Notes under the pieces: generated by a model
What the model saw: only the letters and a program-made list of their open reading frames with translations
What the model was told of the DNA's origin: nothing
The model's database searches: none
Translations under genes and position numbers: made by a program
In this document: positions 9,133-18,300 of the stretch, piece after piece
Layout of the letters: each line of letters opens with the position of its first letter
How positions within the stretch are numbered: the stretch's first letter is position 1
Assembly (NCBI RefSeq): GCF_051846935.1
Contig: NZ_JBPYCS010000011.1
Span: forward strand, 26,657-90,656
From: JBPYCR01 sp051846935
GTDB taxonomy: Bacteria > Bacillota > Bacilli > Bacillales > Amphibacillaceae
DNA: 64,000 nucleotides
Reading direction: 5' to 3'

Positions 9133-9948
9133 TTGAAGTTTTCTATTGTATCAAAAGGGGATAAACGATCTAACAAAATAATGGCAACGGTTAAACAGTA
9201 TTTAACCGATTTCAATTTAATATATGATGAAAAATTACCAGAACTCGTCATTTCAGTTGGTGGCGACGGTACACTGCTTGAGGCGTTCCATCGATATGTT
9301 CACCGCTTAAAATCAACCGCATTTATAGGAATACATACAGGACATCTTGGGTTTTATGCAGACTGGGTTCCTGAAGAAATAGAAAAACTCGTTATCGAAA
9401 TAGCAAAGACACCATATCAAGTAGTTGAGTATCCGCTACTTGAGATGATAATTCGTTTTAAAACAGAAAGAAAAGAAATTCGCTTTTTAGCTTTAAATGA
9501 GGCAACGATCAAGACGGCAGAAGGTTCGGTAGTATTCGATGTGCAAATTCGTGGCGAGCATTTTGAAACATTTCGCGGAGATGGACTATGTATTTCTACA
9601 CCATCTGGAAGCACTGCTTATAATAAAGCATTAGGCGGGGCGATTATTCATCCATCCATTGAGGCGATTCAGTTAACAGAAATGGCATCGATTAACAATC
9701 GCGTATTCCGTACCATTGGATCTCCTTTAATTTTGCCAAAGCATCATACATGCTTATTAAAGCCTATGGTCGATCGAAGCTTTTTAATTGCTCGAGATCA
9801 TTACACGGATACATATACAGATGTTAAATCGATTCAGTGTCGAGTTGCGAAAGAGAAAGTGCGCTTTGTTCGATATCGACCGTTCCCATTTTGGAACCGT
9901 GTGCGTGATTCGTTCGTTGCGGAAGGGGAAGAAGTTCATAAAGCATAG
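9133..9948 (+). CDS. nadK: NAD kinase
   Basis: Phosphorylates NAD to NADP. The 271-residue protein carries the GGDGT motif (G43-G44-D45-G46-T47) with the catalytic aspartate, the LNEATI segment and the SGSTAYNKALGG nucleotide-binding motif. Its length fits the PpnKA/YjbN branch. Translation starts at TTG, seven bases after AGGAGGTAG. It sits between relQ and the pseudouridine synthase gene, as in B. subtilis. Confidence 0.96.
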   Translation: MKFSIVSKGDKRSNKIMATVKQYLTDFNLIYDEKLPELVISVGGDGTLLEAFHRYVHRLKSTAFIGIHTGHLGFYADWVPEEIEKLVIEIAKTPYQVVEYPLLEMIIRFKTERKEIRFLALNEATIKTAEGSVVFDVQIRGEHFETFRGDGLCISTPSGSTAYNKALGGAIIHPSIEAIQLTEMASINNRVFRTIGSPLILPKHHTCLLKPMVDRSFLIARDHYTDTYTDVKSIQCRVAKEKVRFVRYRPFPFWNRVRDSFVAEGEEVHKA

Positions 9949-9966
9949 ATAGGTGTGTAGCTTTAA

Positions 9967-10863
9967 ATGCAATGGAAAATAACAGAAAAGCACAATGGAA
10001 TTACAATAAAGGATTATTTGCAAAATGTTAAACAGTTTTCTAGAAGAATGCTTAAAGTTGTGAAATTTAAAGGTGGCAATATATTAATTAATGGGTCGCC
10101 ACAGAATGTAACGTACGTTTTACGCACAGGTGATATTTTGTCTATCCAAATGCCGGAAGAAGCAGTTGGCGCGTATATGAATGCGCAGCATATTCCATTG
10201 TCTATCCTATATGAGGATGATGCGTTATTAATAATAGATAAAAGGGCTGGTATAGCAACAATACCTTCACGGAACCATCCAGATCACACGATTGCGAACG
10301 GTTTATTGGCATATTATCGTGATAAAAACCTACCTTATACCGTTCACGTTGTAACGCGACTTGATAAGGATACATCCGGACTATTACTAATCGCTAAGCA
10401 TCGATACAGTCATTCTTTATTAGATAAAACGTTAAAAAACAAAAAAATTACGAGAAAATATAAAGCGATTGTACAAGGTCGGCTAAAAATGGAGAGTGGT
10501 ATAATCGATGCGCCAATTGGTAGAAAAGAAGGATCTATTATTGAGCGACAAGTGAATAAATCTGGTCAAAGAGCGGTTACTCATTATAAGATGATTCGAG
10601 CATCCACGAATTATTCACTAGTAGAGATTAAGCTCGAAACAGGCAGAACACATCAAATACGTGTTCATTTTTCTCATTTAGGTCACCCGTTAGTAGGAGA
10701 TGATTTATATGGGGGCTCGTTATGTCAGATGACACGACAAGCACTACATTGTGCAGAGATTCGTGTAGAGCATCCACTTACTAAAGAAATATTAACATTT
10801 CAGTCTCCGTTGCCTAACGACATGAGTAGTTTCTTGCGTCGTATTCAATTAGCCGATTATTAG
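9967..10863 (+). CDS. yjbO: RluA/RluD-family pseudouridine synthase YjbO
   Basis: Converts uridine to pseudouridine in RNA. The 298-residue product has an N-terminal S4-like RNA-binding part (about 15-75, GGNILINGSPQNVTYVLRTG) and the catalytic core with TRLDKDTSGLLLIAKH; D133 is the catalytic aspartate. RTHQIRVHFSHLGHPLVGD is the conserved C-terminal motif. The start ATG lies 19 bases after the nadK stop with only a weak GGTG site. The exact RNA target cannot be read from sequence. Confidence 0.93.
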   Translation: MQWKITEKHNGITIKDYLQNVKQFSRRMLKVVKFKGGNILINGSPQNVTYVLRTGDILSIQMPEEAVGAYMNAQHIPLSILYEDDALLIIDKRAGIATIPSRNHPDHTIANGLLAYYRDKNLPYTVHVVTRLDKDTSGLLLIAKHRYSHSLLDKTLKNKKITRKYKAIVQGRLKMESGIIDAPIGRKEGSIIERQVNKSGQRAVTHYKMIRASTNYSLVEIKLETGRTHQIRVHFSHLGHPLVGDDLYGGSLCQMTRQALHCAEIRVEHPLTKEILTFQSPLPNDMSSFLRRIQLADY

Positions 10864-10907
10864 GTTGGTTTCAGAACGGTTGATTTAAATAGACGAACGT
10901 GAATCTA

Positions 10908-11014
10908 GAAACCCTTACTATTATTTGAACGCATAAAACTCCCCCTAAAGTAGTTTTACTTTTTAAGTGTCTACTTTAGGGGGAGCATATCAATTAAGGT
11001 AAGGGTTTTTTTAT
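10908..11014 (+). terminator. Nested double-hairpin terminator after yjbO
   Basis: The outer stem AAACCCTTAC (10909-10918) pairs with GTAAGGGTTT (10999-11008) and runs into a T tract. Inside it sits a perfect 15-base-pair hairpin, CTCCCCCTAAAGTAG (10939-10953) with CTACTTTAGGGGGAG (10971-10985). Two hairpins in one structure are more than a terminator needs. Confidence 0.8.
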
Positions 11015-11043
11015 GTGCAATTATTCAACCGTTGTGCCAGTAG

Positions 11044-11071
11044 AAGTACGCAATAACTAGGCGTACTTTTT
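11044..11071 (+). terminator. Small terminator immediately before the csoR promoter
   Basis: AAGTACGC (11044-11051) pairs with GCGTACTT (11061-11068), followed by T residues. It insulates the copper operon from upstream read-through. Confidence 0.75.
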
Positions 11072-11073
11072 AA

Positions 11074-11107
11074 TTGACATTAATACACTAGGGGGGTAAG
11101 GTATAAT
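11074..11107 (+). promoter_or_regulatory. csoR-copA promoter with CsoR-like operator
   Basis: TTGACA (11074-11079) and TATAAT (11102-11107) are both consensus but 22 bases apart. The spacer holds TACACTAGGGGGGTA, resembling the G-tract CsoR operators of Firmicute copper operons. Repression by apo-CsoR and release by Cu(I) is inferred from the family. Confidence 0.75.
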
Positions 11108-11132
11108 AAAAGTGTTGCAAAGGATGAGAGAA

Positions 11133-11438
11133 ATGGATAAGGTTCATGTATATGACCACCCGGTAACTCCGCGAACAAATACGGAGAAACAAGCAGTTAT
11201 TAATCGATTAAAGAGAATCGAAGGACAAGTACGAGGAATACAAAAAATGGTGGAAGAAGATCGATATTGTATAGATGTTTTAGTTCAAATAAGCGCAATT
11301 CATGCAGCATTAAAGAAAGTAGGATATTCTGTTACAGAACGACATTTGAAGCATTGTGTTAGTCATGCCGTACAATCTGGTGAAGGAAACGATGCGGTTG
11401 AAGAATTAATAGAAGTTATGAAGCACTTTTCCAAGTAA
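11133..11438 (+). CDS. csoR: Copper-sensing repressor CsoR
   Basis: An all-helical metalloregulator that leaves DNA when it binds Cu(I). The 101-residue product from ATG 11133 has the Cu ligands C46, H71 and C75 in the family spacing (RYCIDVL; RHLKHC). The RIEGQVRGIQKMVEEDRYC segment is diagnostic. AAGGAT lies eight bases upstream of this ATG. In-frame GTG and ATG codons further upstream would overlap the promoter or the ribosome binding site. copA follows after 14 bases. Confidence 0.95.
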   Translation: MDKVHVYDHPVTPRTNTEKQAVINRLKRIEGQVRGIQKMVEEDRYCIDVLVQISAIHAALKKVGYSVTERHLKHCVSHAVQSGEGNDAVEELIEVMKHFSK

Positions 11439-11452
11439 GAGGAGAGAAAGAT

Positions 11453-13837
11453 ATGAAGGAAATAAAAACTATTACTGTTCGTATTACAGGGATGACTTGT
11501 GCCGCTTGTTCTTCAAGGGTGGAAAAAGTCCTTAATAAAATAGATGGTGTGGATGCACAAGTGAATTTGACAACAGAAAAGGCAAGTATTCAGTACGATC
11601 CGGATACTACTAACTTAAATGAGTTAACAACTAAAATCGAAAAGCTCGGCTACGGTGTCCAAACGGAGAAGGTAGAATTTGATATATACGGGATGACTTG
11701 TGCAACTTGTGCTTCAAGAATTGAAAAAGTATTGAATAAGCAAGAAGGAATCGTGCGAGCAACTGTAAATCTTACGACTGAAACAGCTGCAATTGACTTT
11801 AATCCATCTTTAATTGAAGAAGGAAAAATTATAGATACGATAAAAAAAATCGGGTACAATGCAAAACGAAAAGTGGACAAAAAGGAAAAACAGACACAAA
11901 AAGAAAAACAAATAAATCAGATGCAGCTTAAATTGCTAATTTCAGCTTTACTGTCCGCACCGTTGCTAGTGACAATGTTAGATCACTTGTTAGGGATCGA
12001 TGTACCGCCTATATTAATGCATCCTTGGATTCAATTTGCATTAGCAACGCCTGTACAATTTATAATTGGCTGGCAATTTTATAAAGGAGCATACAATAAC
12101 TTACGTAGCGGAAGCGCGAATATGGACGTTTTAGTTGCATTAGGAACGAGTGCTGCCTATTTTTATAGCTTATATGAAGCGTTCCAAACAATCGGAAATC
12201 CAGGCTATACGCCACACCTTTATTTTGAAACGAGTGCTATTCTAATCACTCTAATCTTATTTGGAAAATATTTAGAGACAAATGCTAAAAGTAAAACAAC
12301 TTTAGCTATATCAAAGCTTTTAAACTTACAAGCGAAAGAGGCGCGAGTTCTTAGAGAGGGAAAAGAACGAATGATTCCGGTTGATGAGGTGATTGTAGGG
12401 GATCATCTTCTAGTCAAACCTGGGGAAAAGATTCCAGTCGATGGTGTAGTTATAAAAGGCAGAACATCTGTTGACGAGTCAATGATAACTGGCGAGTCAA
12501 TACCAATTGAAAAAGAGATTGAGTCGAATATGATTGGAGCAACGATCAATAAAAACGGTACAATTGAAATGAAAGCAACAAAGGTCGGTAAAGATACTGC
12601 CCTTGCATCTATTGTCCAAGCAGTTGAAGATGCACAAGGATCGAAAGCACCGATTCAACGATTAGCCGATGTCATTTCAGGGTATTTTGTCCCGATCGTT
12701 GTCGGCATTGCAATTTTGACGTTTCTTATTTGGATAACTGTTATAACACCAGGAAGCTTCGAGCCTTCTTTAATAGCATCTATAGCTGTATTAGTTATTG
12801 CTTGTCCATGTGCGCTTGGATTGGCAACGCCAACTTCGATTATGGTTGGTACAGGAAAGGCAGCGGAAAGTGGGATTTTATTCAAAGGTGGGGAACACTT
12901 AGAAAGAACACACCAGCTAAATACAATTGTGCTTGATAAAACAGGGACAATTACAAAAGGAAAGCCGGAAGTAACTGATTTTACTGGCGATAACGAAGTA
13001 TTGCAATTATTGGCCAGTGCAGAAAAAGGTTCTGAGCACCCTTTGGCTGATGCGATCGTTACCTATGCCTCTACGAAAGGAATCGAGCTACTTGACGTGG
13101 ATGCATTTGAGGCAATACCGGGTCATGGTATTCAAGCAGTGATTTCTAATCGTACGGTTCAAGTCGGTACTAGAAAACTAATGAATAAAAACAATATAAA
13201 TATCGATTCTGTCGAAGGAAAGCTAAGACAGTTTGAAATAGAAGGTAAAACAGCAATGATTATTGCAGTTGATGGAACGTATCATGGAATGATTGCAGTC
13301 GCAGATACGATTAAAGAAACGGCAGCAGAAGCGATTCAACAGTTGAAGGCCAACGGTTTGGATGTTATTATGCTAACTGGAGATAATGAGAGAACTGCAC
13401 AAGCAATCGCAAAACAAGTAGGAATTGATCGTGTCATTGCGCAAGTATTACCAGAAGAAAAGGCGGACAAGATAAAAGCGTTACAGCAACAAGGGAAAAA
13501 GGTTGCAATGGTTGGAGATGGCATTAATGACGCCCCCGCTTTAGCGATTGCTGATATCGGTATTGCGATTGGTACAGGTACGGAAGTTGCTATCGAAGCT
13601 GCCGATGTTACGATACTTGGCGGAGAACTACTCTTAATTTCTAAAGCGATTAAAATAAGTCATGCAACGATAAAAAATATTCGCCAAAATTTATTTTGGG
13701 CATTTGCCTATAATAGTGCAGGTATCCCGGTCGCTGCGGTTGGTTTTCTTGCCCCTTGGATTGCAGGTGCAGCAATGGCTTTTAGCTCGGTTAGTGTTGT
13801 TACAAATGCACTTCGCTTAAAGCGAGTGAAAATCTAA
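11453..13837 (+). CDS. copA: Cu(I)-exporting P1B-type ATPase CopA
   Basis: Pumps Cu(I) out of the cytoplasm. The 794-residue protein has two heavy-metal-associated domains (GMTCAAC with C16/C19 and GMTCATC with C83/C86). The membrane metal site is CPC (451-453), D495 in DKTGTITKG is the phosphorylated aspartate, TGES is the actuator motif, SEHPL the P1B His-Pro motif and GDGINDAPALA the hinge. Eight membrane segments are expected for the family. A GAGGAGAG site precedes the ATG. It lies directly behind csoR and ahead of the chaperone gene copZ. Confidence 0.97.
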   Translation: MKEIKTITVRITGMTCAACSSRVEKVLNKIDGVDAQVNLTTEKASIQYDPDTTNLNELTTKIEKLGYGVQTEKVEFDIYGMTCATCASRIEKVLNKQEGIVRATVNLTTETAAIDFNPSLIEEGKIIDTIKKIGYNAKRKVDKKEKQTQKEKQINQMQLKLLISALLSAPLLVTMLDHLLGIDVPPILMHPWIQFALATPVQFIIGWQFYKGAYNNLRSGSANMDVLVALGTSAAYFYSLYEAFQTIGNPGYTPHLYFETSAILITLILFGKYLETNAKSKTTLAISKLLNLQAKEARVLREGKERMIPVDEVIVGDHLLVKPGEKIPVDGVVIKGRTSVDESMITGESIPIEKEIESNMIGATINKNGTIEMKATKVGKDTALASIVQAVEDAQGSKAPIQRLADVISGYFVPIVVGIAILTFLIWITVITPGSFEPSLIASIAVLVIACPCALGLATPTSIMVGTGKAAESGILFKGGEHLERTHQLNTIVLDKTGTITKGKPEVTDFTGDNEVLQLLASAEKGSEHPLADAIVTYASTKGIELLDVDAFEAIPGHGIQAVISNRTVQVGTRKLMNKNNINIDSVEGKLRQFEIEGKTAMIIAVDGTYHGMIAVADTIKETAAEAIQQLKANGLDVIMLTGDNERTAQAIAKQVGIDRVIAQVLPEEKADKIKALQQQGKKVAMVGDGINDAPALAIADIGIAIGTGTEVAIEAADVTILGGELLLISKAIKISHATIKNIRQNLFWAFAYNSAGIPVAAVGFLAPWIAGAAMAFSSVSVVTNALRLKRVKI

Positions 13838-13967
13838 CAAATTAACTTGTGGTAATATATCGGGAAAAGTTAAATGAATCATTTTCAATTCAATAATTAA
13901 TGGTTTTAAGTAAATAATGAAGTAGGAGAAATGTTCTAACATTTCCGCTATACGAGGAGATAAAATT

Positions 13968-14174
13968 ATGCAAACTACATTACATGTAAAAGGAATGAGC
14001 TGTGGGCATTGTGTCTCAGCTATTAAAGATGAATTGAAGCAATTAAACGGTATATCGGCTGTAGAAGTAAACTTAAGTGATGGTACTGTAGATATTACGT
14101 GTGATGATACACACATTACGATTGAAGAAATACGAACTACAATTGAAGATATAGGCTATGACGTAGTAGAATAA
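13968..14174 (+). CDS. copZ: Copper chaperone CopZ
   Basis: A single 68-residue HMA domain with GMSCGHC near the N-terminus, where the two cysteines bind Cu(I) for delivery to CopA. ACGAGGAGATAA lies just upstream of the ATG. It is 130 bases after copA and is closed by a strong terminator, so it probably ends the csoR-copA-copZ transcript. The 130-base gap shows no clear promoter. Confidence 0.95.
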   Translation: MQTTLHVKGMSCGHCVSAIKDELKQLNGISAVEVNLSDGTVDITCDDTHITIEEIRTTIEDIGYDVVE

Positions 14175-14180
14175 CACTTT

Positions 14181-14213
14181 AAGCTGGTTCAAAACTGTTG
14201 AACCAGCTTTTTT
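14181..14213 (+). terminator. Terminator of the copper operon
   Basis: A perfect 12-base-pair stem, AAGCTGGTTCAA with TTGAACCAGCTT, five-base loop and T tail, six bases after the copZ stop. Confidence 0.93.
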
Positions 14214-14794
14214 GATTGCACTATTTTAGATTGTACAAGTATCGCCATATACATCGCTTAAATTAAAACAATTCTTTGTTACTTACTTAATTTTTTTAAA
14301 CAATTTTCTTTCAAACTTAAGTGGAGAAATTCGCTTTTGAATTTCCCCCTTCTTTACTAATCCACAATGGAACTATCGATTATTTATAGCTCCATTTGTT
14401 TCTAAATGTAAAGCCTAATATATTCAATTTATTGCTTTATCATACAATGTTAGATAAAATGAGAAAGGCTGTAACAGTCATTGTATCAGTGCTTTTAAGG
14501 TGTTTTTATACTAATTTGCTTCGCTGTTTTTCAATTTTACATACGGAACGCTTGAAGTTTTAATAAAATCTATATTCGTATAGCTCTTCCATTATCATAG
14601 ACATTTATAATTGTTTTAATGATTGTTTTTTTCTTCGATTTAAAGGAAATAACATACTATAAACTATTCACGTGGAGTATAGTAAAATTTAATGAGTTGT
14701 TCAAAGCTACAAGTACCGAAGCAAGTCTTTATCGTTCAACAAAATAGGAAGCTTGCAAATGATTCATTCTACCGATAAGGGAGTGGGTGATCGA
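14214..14794. other. Long leader region upstream of mgtE
   Basis: About 580 AT-rich bases without a credible gene. B. subtilis mgtE carries an M-box Mg2+ riboswitch; I looked for its conserved core here and did not find it. A possible extended -10 (TATAGTAAAAT, near 14678-14688) lies about 110 bases before the start. Confidence 0.5.
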
Positions 14795-16153
14795 GTGGAA
14801 GAAGTAAAAAAGACAGAAAAACATATAGGCGTTTTACGACGATTATTAAAAAACGAACAAACAGAGGGGTTTCGAAGAGAATTTCTAGAAATTCACCCGT
14901 ATGATCAAGCGATGTTTTTTCGTGAGCAATCACAAAACGCCCGTCTGCAAATATATTCATATTTATCTCCAGAAGAAATTGCGGAAATAATGGAGAATAT
15001 TGAACTGGAAGAAACAGAAATGTTCATTACCGAAATGGACCCCCGGTTCGCCTCGATGGTGCTAGCAGAAATGCCGGCAGATGATGCGGTTGATATATTA
15101 AACGAATTGGAAAAGGATGCTGTTGCAAGTTTTCTTACGATTATGGATAAGACTGCTGCTGACGAGATAAAAGAATTACTTCATTACGAGGAAAAAACTG
15201 CTGGTAGTATTATGACGACGGAATTTGTTGCTGTATATAAATCGTATACGGTTAAAGAAACGATGCAACAAATGAAAAAGCAAGCGCCAAATGCTGAAAC
15301 GATTTATTATATGTATGTCCTTGATGAGAATAAACATCTCGTCGGTGTACTATCTTTACGCGATCTAATAATCGCTGACGAGGAAGAATATATTTCTACT
15401 ATAATGAGTGAGCATGTTGTTTCTGTATCGGTCGGAAGAGACCAAGAGGAAATTGCTCAGATGATGCGTGATTATGACTTTCTCGCGCTTCCAGTTGTTG
15501 ACTTTCAAAATCATTTACTTGGCATTATTACAGTAGACGATATTTTAGACGTTATGGATGAAGAGGCAAGTGATGATTATTCTAAGCTAGCAGCTATTTC
15601 TGATGTTGATCGTCCAGACGATGGGCCAGTAAAATCTGCAAAAAAACGGTTACCTTGGCTAATTATTTTATTGTTTCTAGGAATGCTTACAGCGAGTTTA
15701 ATTGGCAGCTTTGAAGAAACGTTGGAGCAAGTCGCTGTCTTGGCCATTTTTATTCCACTAATTGCAGGGATGGCTGGTAATACAGGTACACAATCATTAG
15801 CTGTAGCCGTGCGTGGCTTAGCGACTGGAGATTATGGAAAACAAGGAAAAATGAAACTAATTGCGCGAGAAGCAACGACAGGCTTAATTACAGGATTTGT
15901 ATGTGGAACTGTCATCTCAATTGTAATTTATTTATGGAAAGGTGAGCTGTTTCTAGGAATTCTAGTTGGAATATCAATTATGGCTACTTTAATTATTGCT
16001 ACACTTTCTGGTGCATTAATTCCAATCGTTATGGATCGATTAAATATAGATCCTGCAGTAGCATCCGGTCCATTTATTACGACACTAAATGATATTACTT
16101 CTGTATTAATTTACTTTGGTATGGCTACAACTTTTATGCGATTTTTAATATAG
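14795..16153 (+). CDS. mgtE: Magnesium channel/transporter MgtE
   Basis: A Mg2+-gated Mg2+ channel. From the GTG at 14795 the protein has 452 residues, matching the family. The order is an N-domain of helical repeats (about 30-130, FITEMDPRFASMVLAEMP), paired CBS domains (about 140-260, VDDILDVMDEEASDD at the end) and five membrane helices (about 285-452). The P-A-I pore region IPLIAGMAGNTGTQSLA is present. A start at 14753 would add 14 residues without a ribosome binding site. AAGGGAG lies about 11 bases before the chosen start. Confidence 0.95.
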   Translation: MEEVKKTEKHIGVLRRLLKNEQTEGFRREFLEIHPYDQAMFFREQSQNARLQIYSYLSPEEIAEIMENIELEETEMFITEMDPRFASMVLAEMPADDAVDILNELEKDAVASFLTIMDKTAADEIKELLHYEEKTAGSIMTTEFVAVYKSYTVKETMQQMKKQAPNAETIYYMYVLDENKHLVGVLSLRDLIIADEEEYISTIMSEHVVSVSVGRDQEEIAQMMRDYDFLALPVVDFQNHLLGIITVDDILDVMDEEASDDYSKLAAISDVDRPDDGPVKSAKKRLPWLIILLFLGMLTASLIGSFEETLEQVAVLAIFIPLIAGMAGNTGTQSLAVAVRGLATGDYGKQGKMKLIAREATTGLITGFVCGTVISIVIYLWKGELFLGILVGISIMATLIIATLSGALIPIVMDRLNIDPAVASGPFITTLNDITSVLIYFGMATTFMRFLI

Positions 16154-16242
16154 ACTGTATGTGCTTTTCATTCTACGTCATCGGGTAGTTGAATTCGTCA
16201 CCTATTTATTACGTAATAAATCTCTCATAAATAAATTATGTT

Positions 16243-16287
16243 GCAGGTAAGTCGATCTACAATTTATCGGGCTTGCCTGTATTTTTA
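16243..16287 (+). terminator. Terminator after mgtE
   Basis: CAGGTAAGTCGAT pairs imperfectly with ATCGGGCTTGCCTG, followed by TATTTTTA. It lies about 90 bases after the mgtE stop. Confidence 0.8.
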
Positions 16288-16386
16288 TAGTCGAGTCAAA
16301 AGTTGCTATCTTCTCCATTTATCGAATCGGCTGTTTAGACGATCGATAAATGGACATTTGTAGTTTGTTCTTTTTTCGGAACAACA

Positions 16387-16414
16387 CACTTCTAATTATA
16401 GACTCATATAATAA
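16387..16414 (+). promoter_or_regulatory. Sigma-K-like promoter of cotO
   Basis: CATATAATA fits the sigma-K -10 consensus CATANNNTA. AC dinucleotides lie 15 to 17 bases upstream, where the -35 is expected. It precedes a coat gene by about 30 bases. Confidence 0.65.
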
Positions 16415-16445
16415 GTAGAATTATTATTATAAAGGGGTGTACGAA

Positions 16446-16961
16446 GTGAGAAAGCAGTATGCGCAAGATCCATTGCTATACATTCAGCAACCAAAAAGAA
16501 GCACACCAAAAGCTAAAATGCAATCTAGTTATACAACAAAGTCTCAAAGGAATCAAAGCAGTCAAGTTAATCAACCTTTACCAAGCAGAGGTGCTGTGAA
16601 AAAAAAGATACGTAAAAAGCATCTTATTCCTAACGCAGATTTAGGCACATTAGGTTATGAGATGCCGGCACAATCAGAATTGAGTGAAGAAACAAAGGAT
16701 TCTACAGAGGATGAAGAGAGCGAAAAGACTGAACCAAAGAAGTTTAACCAATTAACGGTCGAGCAAAAAATTGATTATTTTATTAAAAGACCTCGATTTG
16801 CACCGGCAGTAAAGTGTGAAGTAAAAACGACAGATAAACGATATAAAGGCGTAATTATGGATAAAGTAGAGAATAACATAAAGATGAAAGTTGGCAGGAG
16901 GGAAACCGAAACTTCCCTCCCAATAAAAGCGATATTAGAAATAAATTTAATTGGATTTTAA
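16446..16961 (+). CDS. cotO: Spore coat protein CotO
   Basis: A late morphogenetic coat protein. The 171-residue product has a basic, low-complexity N-terminal half (Gln, Ser, Lys), an acidic stretch (about 78-100) and the conserved C-terminal block FNQLTVEQKIDYFIKRP followed by CEVKT, typical of CotO/YjbX. It is shorter than the B. subtilis protein, mainly in the low-complexity part. GTG at 16446 follows AAAGGGGTG. An earlier GTG at 16437 lies inside that site. A sigma-K-like promoter precedes it and a terminator follows. Confidence 0.87.
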   Translation: MRKQYAQDPLLYIQQPKRSTPKAKMQSSYTTKSQRNQSSQVNQPLPSRGAVKKKIRKKHLIPNADLGTLGYEMPAQSELSEETKDSTEDEESEKTEPKKFNQLTVEQKIDYFIKRPRFAPAVKCEVKTTDKRYKGVIMDKVENNIKMKVGRRETETSLPIKAILEINLIGF

Positions 16962-16965
16962 CAAC

Positions 16966-17004
16966 AAAACGGATTAGCGATGATGTGACGGCTAATCCGT
17001 TTTT
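16966..17004 (+). terminator. Terminator of cotO
   Basis: AAACGGATTAGC pairs with GCTAATCCGTTTTT, a strong stem with T tail, directly after the cotO stop. Confidence 0.92.
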
Positions 17005-17115
17005 ACATGAATTTAATTGAAGTTTCAAAATATATATAAAGGGTATTTACTAATTAAGGTGAATATACGTAAGTAAGAATATATCTCTTGTTTTAATTCG
17101 AAAGGAGAGAACTAA

Positions 17116-17346
17116 ATGGGTTATATTTTACCGGTAGCCAATTATCAATACGCAAAGTACCATATGTTGCAAATTCAGGAGAAAAAGAACACCTATTATA
17201 TTGAAAGTCCATTTAAAGTAGTATTGGATGAAACATACGAAAACCAAAAGAAGAGGCAACAGCAGGCAATGTTTTATGAAAAAAATTACCGAAAAGGGGT
17301 CCGAGCGAAAAGGAATAAGGGAGATTTTATTGACTCAACTATTTAG
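17116..17346 (+). CDS. Small conserved-looking protein, function unknown
   Basis: A 76-residue product beginning MGYILPVANYQYAKYHMLQI and ending in a strongly basic tail (KNYRKGVRAKRNK). A good GAAAGGAGAG site lies seven bases before the ATG, so the gene is likely real. I do not recognise a characterised family. Aromatic and basic composition and its place between cotO and sporulation-linked genes would fit a minor spore protein, but that is inference. It converges on the DUF421 gene with only 21 bases between the stops. Confidence 0.65.
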   Translation: MGYILPVANYQYAKYHMLQIQEKKNTYYIESPFKVVLDETYENQKKRQQQAMFYEKNYRKGVRAKRNKGDFIDSTI

Positions 17347-17367
17347 TATATACGTACTATTTAGGTG

Positions 17368-18081
17368 CTATTTATATTTTTCCTTCATATCTTTTTTCTT
17401 TATTTTAGTATATGGTAGAGCAAACAGTTTTTTACCTTCCAAATATTCCGCATAAAATACGTCTTTGATTGAAGAAAAACCTTGAACTTTTAATTGTTGG
17501 AAAAGCCATTGCTCGGTCAATCCCGATTCAGCCAAATTATCTTTAATAATTTCTCCATCACTAATTAAAGTCATAGCCATACTCGGTTCGTCAGACTTAA
17601 TATTTAAATCTTCTTTCGTCGGTGTTTGATAGTTAGACTTCTTTAATACGGATACTTGGCCATTTGACTCCATAACAGCATACTCTACTTCTTGTATCGA
17701 AAATACATCCTTCATGCGCAACATATGTTGTAATTCATCGATATCAATTTTATTTTTTTTCATTTCATCATAAATTATGTTCCCTTTATGAATTACTAAA
17801 GACGGTTTGCCTTCTAATAAATAGCGTGAGCGTTTAAATTTTTGGGTTGTAATTTCTACTAAATATAATAAAGATCCCCATAGAAAAATTACGTAACCGA
17901 TTTCTAATATCCCTGCCTTATCGTCAAAAAGTGCGTTTCCTACAAGTTCACCTAAAACTAATGCGGAAATAAAATCGAAAGGAGTAAGTTGGGATATTTG
18001 TGTCTTCCCTAAAAGTTTTGTAAGTAAAAACAATGCACAAAAGCCAAATAATGTTTCGATTAGCATGGAATAGTAATTCAC
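17368..18081 (-). CDS. DUF421 (YetF-type) membrane protein
   Basis: The 237-residue product has three N-terminal hydrophobic helices (about 5-28, 38-55, 60-78) followed by the cytoplasmic DUF421 part with RYLLEGKPSLVIHKGNI and a second alpha/beta portion. Several paralogues of this family occur in spore formers, some linked to spore germination or envelope functions; the molecular role is not established. Translation starts at GTG with GGGAGAGAG seven bases upstream. Confidence 0.85.
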   Translation of the reverse strand: MNYYSMLIETLFGFCALFLLTKLLGKTQISQLTPFDFISALVLGELVGNALFDDKAGILEIGYVIFLWGSLLYLVEITTQKFKRSRYLLEGKPSLVIHKGNIIYDEMKKNKIDIDELQHMLRMKDVFSIQEVEYAVMESNGQVSVLKKSNYQTPTKEDLNIKSDEPSMAMTLISDGEIIKDNLAESGLTEQWLFQQLKVQGFSSIKDVFYAEYLEGKKLFALPYTKIKKKDMKEKYK

Positions 18082-18243
18082 GAATACTCTCTCCCAACAT
18101 AGTGATCGTACTAGTTATACTGTCCGAAAAGAGTATGAACATTCATCTTAATGACTGTTTGTTTATTCAATTAAAAATAAAGTGTTTATCAAGAACTTTA
18201 AACAAATCGGCTGCCGCGCTAATATAACGCAATAGTTAATAAA

Positions 18244-18290
18244 CAATAAAACGGCTTTAGCTCTATCTATTATTGAGCTAAAGCCGTTGC
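18244..18290 (-). terminator. Terminator of the yjcH-yjcG-yjcF unit
   Basis: AAACGGCTTTAGCTC (18248-18262) pairs with GAGCTAAAGCCGTT (18274-18287). On the minus strand the stem is followed by TTTTATTG. Confidence 0.85.
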
Positions 18291-18300
18291 CATTCTTTCT

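Noticed and set aside
14214..14794. An M-box magnesium riboswitch upstream of mgtE
   Set aside because: Expected from B. subtilis, but I could not find the conserved M-box core in this leader.
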